From Nonomuraea roseoviolacea subsp. carminata (GTDB lineage Bacteria; Actinomycetota; Actinomycetes; Streptosporangiales; Streptosporangiaceae): a stretch of 64,000 nt of DNA. A program made the position numbers and the translations under genes. The notes under the pieces are model-generated. The model searched no databases, was not told the origin of the DNA, and saw only the letters and a program-made list of their open reading frames with translations. Below are positions 58,209-64,000 of this stretch, piece after piece; position 1 is the first letter of the stretch, and the number at the start of each line of letters is the position of its first letter. The stretch is taken from the NCBI RefSeq assembly GCF_024172185.1, contig NZ_JAMZEC010000001.1, positions 3,224,001 through 3,288,000 of the forward strand, written 5' to 3'.

Positions 58209-58775
58209 ATGCAAGCACAGCAGTTCGTGCAACGATATGCACTCACTGCACGCACTTACATGGAGCGACTCATGGAAGAGATCACAAACGATGTCGTCCG
58301 ACTGCTTCATCGCATCCCAAACAGGGTGGAACTGGACGACGACATCGCCTTTTACCAGCTCACAGCCCTTGTGCTGGAGAGACGAGAGGAAGAGATTCGA
58401 TCCCTGCAACAGCAAAGCGACCCGAATGTCCCTTTCGATCCACTGCTACATAAACTGCGCGAGTTGTCGTCTCTGAGAAGGGAAATAGAGGAGCAAATTC
58501 GACTTCTCGTTACATACAGTAGGCATTTCGTGCGCCCTCGCCCATATCCCCTGGCCGCACTTGCAGAGGCGACGGGCTTATCAGTATCGGGCGTTCGCCT
58601 TATGAGTAACAGCGATCGGGAAAAAGAGGAGATAGTTCGCAATATCGGCAAACCGGACGCATCTGGACAGTTCGTACCGGCACGTCACAGCGACGCTTTC
58701 GATCTGCCACCCGGCGAATACAAGGAAATTATAGAAGAATTCGCTCCAAATGTTGTCGAACCCCCTTTGTCATGA
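58209..58775 (+). CDS. 188-aa helical protein of unknown family, AT-richer
   Basis: Helical and acidic: NDVVRLLHRIPNRVELDDD, ALVLERREEEIRSLQQQ, LRELSSLRREIEEQIRLL (coiled coil), then LAALAEATGLSVSGVRLM, a helix-turn-helix-like segment. Base composition and codon use are less GC-biased than the rest of the element, a sign of separate origin. ATG 58272 with GGAG upstream is an alternative start. It lies next to attR, a usual place for late-acquired cargo. Confidence 0.6.
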   Translation: MQAQQFVQRYALTARTYMERLMEEITNDVVRLLHRIPNRVELDDDIAFYQLTALVLERREEEIRSLQQQSDPNVPFDPLLHKLRELSSLRREIEEQIRLLVTYSRHFVRPRPYPLAALAEATGLSVSGVRLMSNSDREKEEIVRNIGKPDASGQFVPARHSDAFDLPPGEYKEIIEEFAPNVVEPPLS

Positions 58776-58874
58776 CACTCCGCGCGCTGGTTGTCTTGCC
58801 TCGACAGCGTTGGCTTGAGCCGGTGCGGCAGGTCCGGTGGTCCTTGCGGTGGCTGGCGATGCCTTTCAGGGTGA

Positions 58875-58896
58875 GTGACCAACTGCGTGACGACGG
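58875..58896 (+). repeat. Integrase arm-type site, right
   Basis: Matches 20 of 22 bases of 42880-42901 (GTGACCAACTGCGTGAC...). It sits in the 214-bp gap 58776-58989, which has no gene. Confidence 0.6.
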
Positions 58897-58989
58897 CAGC
58901 GCGCGATCACGGACGCTGACGGACGCTCACGCACCATAGAGAGCACGTCGCTCAGACATCCCAGATGCTGGAACGCTCGTTCGATTTGC

Positions 58990-59032
58990 TTCGGGACGAA
59001 GAGGTCGTGGGTTCAAATCCCGCCACCCCGAC
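58990..59032 (+). repeat. attR, 43-bp att core
   Basis: Perfect copy of 42776-42818: the 3' part of tRNA-Pro without its 5' half. Right edge of the AICE. Confidence 0.95.
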
Positions 59033-59039
59033 CCATGTG

Positions 59040-59075
59040 AAAGGCCCTTTCCGGGGAGATCCGGGAAGGGCCTTT
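59040..59075 (+). terminator. Original chromosomal tRNA-Pro terminator, displaced
   Basis: AAAGGCCCTTTCCGG/CCGGGAAGGGCCTTT (15 bp, one G-U) followed by a T run. It probably ended the tRNA-Pro transcript before AICE insertion and now also lies 3' of the SRPBCC gene. Confidence 0.85.
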
Positions 59076-59089
59076 TTCGTGATCGCCGG

Positions 59090-59530
59090 TCAGGTGCTCT
59101 CGGCCGCCTTCTTCAGGTGGTCCAGCCACCTGGTCAGCGACCCTTCCAGGGCTCGCCGCATGCCGTCCACGTCGGCCAGGATCGGCTCGCCGGCCCAGGA
59201 CTCCTCGGTGAGCACCCGCACGCGGGAGCCGTGCCGCGTGAAGCTCCACTGGTGGACGCCCGTGATGCCGTGGGCCGGACCACCCCACAGGATGCGCGAG
59301 GACGGCTCGACGGCGTAGACCGTGGAGGCGATGTCCAGGCCGGAGGTGCTCCAGCGGAAGACCGATCCAGCGACGAGCGGCCCGTCGGCCGATGCGGCGG
59401 TGATGTCGGGCTGCCAGGCGGTCCAGGAGTTCACGTCGGTGTGGAGGTCCCACACCTTCTGGAGCGGCGCGTCGATCTCGGTGTCGAGGCGGACGACGAC
59501 GGGGGCCGTGTGGTCGACGGCGGTGATCAC
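59090..59530 (-). CDS. SRPBCC-family protein
   Basis: A 146-aa START/Bet v1-type fold: VVVRLDTEIDAPLQKVWDLHTDVNSWTAWQPDI (blocks EIDAPLQKVWDL and NSWTAWQPDI), then GSVFRWSTSGLDIASTVY, a hydrophobic-ligand pocket. GTG 59530 overlaps the carotenoid oxygenase stop (GTGA). It may bind or act on the oxygenase's product; inferred from coupling only. Confidence 0.85.
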   Translation of the reverse strand: MITAVDHTAPVVVRLDTEIDAPLQKVWDLHTDVNSWTAWQPDITAASADGPLVAGSVFRWSTSGLDIASTVYAVEPSSRILWGGPAHGITGVHQWSFTRHGSRVRVLTEESWAGEPILADVDGMRRALEGSLTRWLDHLKKAAEST

Positions 59531-60867
59531 TTCTGGTCCTCGATCCAGTGTCCGTGGATGCCGGCCGGGACGCGGCGCGGCAGCTCGACGGTGGCGACGG
59601 GCTCGGCGGTGAGGTCGGAGGCGTCCAGGACCAGCAGTTGGGAGGCGTCGGCCCGCAGGTCGCTGACGATGGTGAGCAGGTAGCCGTCGTCCTCGCGCGT
59701 GCCGCCGGCGGCCGGGACGAAGACGGCCTCGCCGGGCAGCCGGTCGGCGCCGTGCGAGAAGAGCTGCCGCTCTCCGGTCGTGGTGTCGAACTTGGCGGTG
59801 TGGTAGCCGGTCAGCCCGGCGCCGGGGAAGGCGATGGCGTAGCTGTAGCGGTTGGCCGAGGCGGTGTGGCCGTCGTTGATGGACGGGAACTCGGTGACGA
59901 GGTCGTCCAGCGCCTCGTCGGTGGCCTTGCCGGTGGCCGGGTCGAGGATCCAGCGGTGGAGCGTGGAGCCGGCGTCGAAGGTGGAGCCGTAACCCGGCGC
60001 GCCGACCCACCACTTCCAGGAGGTCTCCCACGCGGCCCGGTCGAAGCGGGGGCCCTCCAGGACCACGCGGCCGCCCTGGTCCACGTAGGAGTTGGTGACG
60101 TGCAGGATCGCCGCCTGGTCGGCGATCTCGAACCAGGTGACCGGCGCCGGTCCGGTCCGCGGCATGACGCCGATGCGGAAGGGCACGTCGTCGTGCCAGC
60201 GGTACGGGATGCCGGAGTGCTCGGCGTGGTCGAAGACCACCGGGGAGTTGATGAAGACGGCGTGCTCGCGGGTGATCGCGAAGTCGTGCATCAGCGACGG
60301 CCCGGAGCCGTCCACCACCTGCGACCGGACGATCTCGCCGGCGGCGTCGGCGACGTGATAGGTCAGGTAGGGCGGGAAGGGGCTGTAGGAGAAGAAGTGC
60401 AGCTCGCCGGTGACCGGGTCCTCCTTCGGGTGGGCGGTCATCGCGCTGGTCAGCTTGCCGCCGAAGTCGTGCACGCCGACCGTGTCCAGCTCGCCGGTGA
60501 CCTCCCAGGGCAGGTTGGCCTCCTGGAGGGCGAGGTAGCGGCCGCCGTGGAAGATGATGTTGGTGGCGGCGGCGCTGACGTCCAGCTCGGTCCCGGTGAA
60601 CGGCACGCCGTCCAGGAACGGGGTCCTGACCCAGCGGTTGCGGTACCACTCGGCGCGCCCGTCCGCCAGGCGCACGCCGTGGAGCATGCCCTCGCCGCGG
60701 AACCAGTGGCCGGGCGTGACGCCGGGCTTCGGGTTGTGGCCGTTGCGGAAGTAGCGGCCGTTCAGCTCCGGCGGCAGGCTGCCGCGCACGGTCAGCTCGT
60801 GTGCCGTGATCTCGTCGGTGACGGGTGCGAAGTGATCGCTGATGTACGGTTTGGCCCGTTCGTTCAC
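59527..60867 (-). CDS. Carotenoid cleavage oxygenase family protein
   Basis: A 446-aa non-heme iron dioxygenase. RGSLPPELNGRYFRNGHNP is the family start; iron-ligand His residues lie in TAHPKEDPVTGELHFF, GPSLMHDFAITREHAVF, and the C-terminal GIHGHWIEDQ. It cleaves carotenoids, apocarotenoids or related stilbene-like olefins. GTG 60867 overlaps the MFS stop; the frame continues open upstream through the MFS gene as a shadow. Confidence 0.93.
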   Translation of the reverse strand: MNERAKPYISDHFAPVTDEITAHELTVRGSLPPELNGRYFRNGHNPKPGVTPGHWFRGEGMLHGVRLADGRAEWYRNRWVRTPFLDGVPFTGTELDVSAAATNIIFHGGRYLALQEANLPWEVTGELDTVGVHDFGGKLTSAMTAHPKEDPVTGELHFFSYSPFPPYLTYHVADAAGEIVRSQVVDGSGPSLMHDFAITREHAVFINSPVVFDHAEHSGIPYRWHDDVPFRIGVMPRTGPAPVTWFEIADQAAILHVTNSYVDQGGRVVLEGPRFDRAAWETSWKWWVGAPGYGSTFDAGSTLHRWILDPATGKATDEALDDLVTEFPSINDGHTASANRYSYAIAFPGAGLTGYHTAKFDTTTGERQLFSHGADRLPGEAVFVPAAGGTREDDGYLLTIVSDLRADASQLLVLDASDLTAEPVATVELPRRVPAGIHGHWIEDQK

Positions 60868-62099
60868 GACAGTGTCGCCTTTCCGATCATGAGAAGGGTG
60901 ATGACGGCGCAGGCCAGGAAGGCTCCGCCGTACGTGGGGAGAAGGGTCAGGGCGGACAGGCCGACGGCGCCGCCGACCTGCCGGGAGGCGTTGACCAGGC
61001 CCCCGGCCAGCCCGCTGTCCTCGGCCGGCACCCCGGCGGACGACAGCGCGGTTATCCGCACGAAGGCCACGCCCAATCCCGCGCCGATCAGGAGCGTCGG
61101 GCCGAGCACGTCGGCGAGGAAGGTCCCGTGGGCGGGCGTGCGGGCCAGCCAGGCGAGGCCGGCGGCCAGCACGAGCAGCCCGGCGGGCAACACGGCCCGG
61201 CCGGCCAGTCTGGCCGTCGCCCACGACGAGATGGTGATCATCAGGGCGAGGGGAAGCTGGGTGAGCCCGGCCTGCATCGGCGTGTACCCCAGGGTGCGCT
61301 GCTGGTAGAGGGGCAGGAAGTAGAACAAGCCCAGCCAGACCGCGCCCAGCATCGCCATCAACGCGTTGGGCAGCGCCACCCGCGCCATCCGGGACGGGAG
61401 CAGCGGGTCGCGGGAGCGGCGTTGCAGCACCGCGAACACCGCCAGCAGCGCCACCCCCGCGAGGGCCACCGGCCAGGCACTCGTCACGCCGTAGGTGAGC
61501 GCGACCAGGCCGCCGATGACGGTGACCGCGCCGGGCACGTCCAGCCGCCCGCCGCGGGGCGGGGTCGGCTCGACGAGGCGCCAGGTGGCGAGCAGGACGA
61601 CCAGCGCGAAGGGGACGAGGACGGCGAACACCGAGCGCCAGCCGTACAGGTCCGTGAGCAGGCCGCCCAGCAGCACGCCCGCCGCGCCGCCGGCGCCGGA
61701 GACCGCGCCCCACACTCCCAGCGCCCGGCCGCCGGGGTAGAGGGTGAGGACCAGTCCCAGCGCGGTCGGGGCCAGCAACGCCGCGCCGAGCCCCTGCAGC
61801 GCCCTGGCGGTGATCAACGCCGCGTCGCCCGGGGCGACGGCCGCGGCCAGCGAGGCGAGCGCGAACAGGCCGGTTCCGATGAGGAAGACGCGGCGCAGGC
61901 CGTGCACGTCGCCGGCGCGCCCGCCCAGGAGCAGCAGCGCGCCGAAGACCAGCACGTACGCGTTGACCACCCACGACAGCCCGGCCTCGGACACGCCCAG
62001 CCCCGTGCGGATCGCCGGGAGGGCGACGTTCACGATCGACGTGCTCAGCACCACGAGGAACTGGGCCGTGGCCAGGGCCACCAGGGGCATGCGCTTCAT
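60864..62099 (-). CDS. MFS transporter, drug-efflux type
   Basis: A 411-aa major facilitator with about twelve helices (LVALATAQFLVVLSTSIVNVALP; motif A GRAGDVHGLRRVF; motif C GAVSGAGGAAGVLLGGLL). N-terminal half is like DHA2 exporters. It starts the MFS-oxygenase-SRPBCC operon, suggesting export of the oxygenase product or defence against it. Divergent from the LuxR-type regulator, 73 bp apart. Confidence 0.9.
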   Translation of the reverse strand: MKRMPLVALATAQFLVVLSTSIVNVALPAIRTGLGVSEAGLSWVVNAYVLVFGALLLLGGRAGDVHGLRRVFLIGTGLFALASLAAAVAPGDAALITARALQGLGAALLAPTALGLVLTLYPGGRALGVWGAVSGAGGAAGVLLGGLLTDLYGWRSVFAVLVPFALVVLLATWRLVEPTPPRGGRLDVPGAVTVIGGLVALTYGVTSAWPVALAGVALLAVFAVLQRRSRDPLLPSRMARVALPNALMAMLGAVWLGLFYFLPLYQQRTLGYTPMQAGLTQLPLALMITISSWATARLAGRAVLPAGLLVLAAGLAWLARTPAHGTFLADVLGPTLLIGAGLGVAFVRITALSSAGVPAEDSGLAGGLVNASRQVGGAVGLSALTLLPTYGGAFLACAVITLLMIGKATLS

Positions 62100-62172
62100 G
62101 CCGCCACGGTCGCAGCGGGCCGGGCTCGTTCGCGTCGGTGGTTTTCACCTACCTGCGGCATGCTGTGGACAT

Positions 62173-64000
62173 ATGTTGATGGGTCGGGATCAGGAGGTCG
62201 CACGGCTGGAGGCGCTGCTCGCGGCGGCCAGGCAGGGCCGCGGGGGCGCGCTGGTGCTGCGCGGCGAGCCCGGCATCGGCAAGAGCGCGCTGCTGGAGCA
62301 TGTGACGCGGGCCGCCGCGGATTTCCAGGTCATGCGGGCGTCGGGCGCCGAGTTCGAGATGGAGCTGCCGTTCGCGGCGCTGCACCAGCTGTGCGCGCCG
62401 GTGCTCGAACACCTGCCGGCGTTGCCGGCGCGGCACCGCCAGGCCCTGGAGGTGGCCTTCGGCCTGGACGCGGGCGCCCCCGACCCGTTCCTGGTGGGCG
62501 TGGCGACGCTGGGGCTCCTGGTCGAGCGGGACGGGCCGCTGCTGTGCGTCGTCGACGACGCACAGTGGCTGGACCATGCCTCGGCCCAGGCGCTGGTCTT
62601 CCTGGCCAGGAGGGTGAGCGCGGAGCGCGTGGCCGTGGTGTTCGCCGTACGGGAGCCGGCCGGGCCGGGCGTCCCGCCGGAACTGGCCGGGCTGCCCGGG
62701 TTGTCCCTCGGCGCGCTGCGTGAGGCCGATGCCCGCAGCCTGCTGCGCCAGGCGCTCCGGGCCCCGCTGGACGAACGGGTTCTCGACCGCATCCTGGCCG
62801 AGGCCCGTGGCAACCCGCTGGCCCTGCTGGAGCTGCCGAGGACCGCGGGCCTGGCCGGCATGGCCGGCGGCTTCGACCTCCCGCCGCCCGGCGCCGTCGA
62901 GCAGAGCTTCCGCTCCCGGCTGGAGAAGCTGCCGCCCGAGGCCAGGCTCTTGCTGACGATCGCCGCCGCCGACCCCGTGGGCGATCCGGGGGTGCTGTGG
63001 CGGGCGGCGGCGCTGCTGGGCGTCGAGGACGGGGCCACCGCCGCGGCCGCCGCGCTGCCGGGCACCGAGGACGGCGCCGCGCTGGTCGAGTTCGGCGCCC
63101 GGATCCGCTTCAGCCACCCGCTGGCCCGCTCGGCGGTCTACCGGACCGCCTCGGCCGAGGAGCGCCGGCGGGCGCACGCGGCGCTGGCGGCGGTGAGCGA
63201 CCCGGCCGCCGACCCCGACCGGGTCGCCTGGCACCGCGCGCAGGCCAGCCCGGGGCCAGACGAGGAGGTCGCCGCCGAGCTGGTCCGCTCCGCCACGCGC
63301 GCCCAGGCCCGGGGAGGCGTGGCCGCCGCCGCCGCGTTCCTCGAACGCGCCGCGGCGCTCACCCTCGATCCGGGTCTGCGGGCCGACCGGGTGCTCGCCG
63401 CCGCCGAGGCCAAGCTGTCGGTCGGCGCCTTCGACGTGGCCGCCGAGCTGCTCTCGACCCTCGATCCCGGCGATCCCCGCGTCGACCTGCTGCGCGGCCG
63501 GCTCTCGTTCGTGCGCCACCGGGGCGGCGACCGGCCGGCCGGCTACCTGCTGCGCGCCGCGGGACGCCTGGCCGCCACCGATCCGGCCCGGTCACGTGCC
63601 TGTTATCTCGACGCGATCGAGATGGGCGTCTTCGCCGGCGGCCTGGACGAGGTGATCGCCGCCGCGCGGCAGGCGCCGCCCGCCCCGTCGGAGCGCTCCA
63701 GCTCCGACGTGGTTCTGGACGGCCTGGTCACGCTGGCCACCGAAGGGCATCGGGCCGCCGCCGGCATCCTGGGCCCCGTCGTGGGGGACGCCGACGCCGA
63801 CGTGTGGATCAGGAGGCCCTCGCTCGGCTTCATGCTCGCCGTCGAGCTGTGGGACTTCGACGCGCTCCACGGCATCGCCACCCGCGTCGCCGCGGCCGGC
63901 CGCCGCTCCGGCTCGTTCCACATGCTGCCGATCGGGCTGGCCATGCTGGCCACCGCGACCGTGTACACCGGAGACCTCGGCGCGGCCATGGAGCTGATCT
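62173..64000 (+). CDS. AAA-type transcriptional regulator, LuxR/LAL family (runs off the window)
   Basis: At least 609 residues. MGRDQEVARLEALLAAARQ leads to Walker A RGEPGIGKSALLEHV, Walker B PLLCVVDDAQWLD and sensor RIRFSHPLARSAVY; a TPR-like helical region follows. Such large STAND ATPases end in a LuxR helix-turn-helix, expected past the edge. It likely controls the divergent MFS/oxygenase operon. ATG 62173 or 62179 are both possible. Confidence 0.88.
   Translation, partial: MLMGRDQEVARLEALLAAARQGRGGALVLRGEPGIGKSALLEHVTRAAADFQVMRASGAEFEMELPFAALHQLCAPVLEHLPALPARHRQALEVAFGLDAGAPDPFLVGVATLGLLVERDGPLLCVVDDAQWLDHASAQALVFLARRVSAERVAVVFAVREPAGPGVPPELAGLPGLSLGALREADARSLLRQALRAPLDERVLDRILAEARGNPLALLELPRTAGLAGMAGGFDLPPPGAVEQSFRSRLEKLPPEARLLLTIAAADPVGDPGVLWRAAALLGVEDGATAAAAALPGTEDGAALVEFGARIRFSHPLARSAVYRTASAEERRRAHAALAAVSDPAADPDRVAWHRAQASPGPDEEVAAELVRSATRAQARGGVAAAAAFLERAAALTLDPGLRADRVLAAAEAKLSVGAFDVAAELLSTLDPGDPRVDLLRGRLSFVRHRGGDRPAGYLLRAAGRLAATDPARSRACYLDAIEMGVFAGGLDEVIAAARQAPPAPSERSSSDVVLDGLVTLATEGHRAAAGILGPVVGDADADVWIRRPSLGFMLAVELWDFDALHGIATRVAAAGRRSGSFHMLPIGLAMLATATVYTGDLGAAMELI

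Larger units (their letters stand above)
42776..59032. mobile_element. Actinomycete integrative and conjugative element (AICE) in tRNA-Pro
   Basis: About 16.3 kb bounded by perfect 43-bp repeats, one being the 3' end of tRNA-Pro. It holds int/xis next to attL, a Prim-Pol plus DUF3631 replication pair, a TraB/FtsK transfer ATPase, Spd-like membrane proteins, and a GntR regulator, which is the standard AICE gene set of pSAM2-like elements. Core genes read leftward; the GntR gene, PLP enzyme and a small gene near attR read rightward. All main modules look intact, so it may be functional. Confidence 0.93.

Noticed and set aside
58965..59318. 117-codon ORF across attR
   Set aside because: Translation of tRNA sequence and terminator; antisense to the SRPBCC gene.

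Overview
The window is high-GC, GC3-biased DNA with frequent GTG starts and ATGA/GTGA start-stop overlaps, which points to a filamentous actinomycete. A bldG-type anti-sigma antagonist, WhiB proteins, a Crp homologue, MarP, and a gene order matching the Mycobacterium tuberculosis Rv3654c-Rv3683 and Streptomyces SCO3548-SCO3580 blocks support this. A Streptosporangiales member such as Nonomuraea is my guess; no rRNA or marker here fixes the genus.

Layout. 1-12.5 kb: a truncated GAF-domain gene, an SDR, a tandem-repeat ORF and a QueA-like enzyme coupled by overlapping stop/start codons, serB, a FUSC membrane protein, a 37-aa membrane peptide with a SixA-type phosphatase, the proton pyrophosphatase hppA, 1.7 kb of non-coding DNA, and an RsbW-like kinase with bldG. 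12.7-23.2 kb: a repeat-expanded MrfA-type helicase facing a Tad/Flp pilus locus (ssd/tadZ, cpaF, tadB, tadC, DUF4244 pilin, tadE, tadE-like). The locus is unusual because several of its genes are separated by 300-740 bp of repeat-rich DNA. 24.4-42.7 kb: conserved core, namely a degenerate Fic-like protein, acs, holin-X, hydrolase, DUF309, marP, HEAT protein, two NUDIX enzymes, nth, crp, an MBL-fold hydrolase, ridA, DUF4177, paired ArsA-type ATPases, whiB4, ponA2, yqeY and a metallophosphoesterase.

42,776-59,032: an actinomycete integrative and conjugative element (AICE) of about 16.3 kb inserted in the 3' end of a tRNA-Pro(CGG) gene, bounded by perfect 43-bp direct repeats. It carries int, xis, a DUF3631 ATPase and a Prim-Pol (replication), an FtsK/TraB translocase with Spd-like membrane proteins (double-stranded DNA transfer), a long file of tiny, mostly Cys-rich proteins including a WhiB-like regulator, a GntR/UTRA regulator beside twin palindromic operators, and one metabolic cargo gene, a fold-type III PLP decarboxylase. 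The most novel signal is a structured sequence element repeated four times between these tiny genes, with compensatory base changes. Others are an iteron cluster of AGCCGTCCCA decamers, a GGTCGCGG cluster just 3' of traB (possible clt transfer locus), a 42-nt tRNA-acceptor-like minihelix, and matching arm sites next to both att sites.

59.1-64 kb: chromosome resumes with a translationally coupled MFS exporter, carotenoid oxygenase and SRPBCC protein, divergent from a large ATPase of the LuxR/LAL type that runs off the window.
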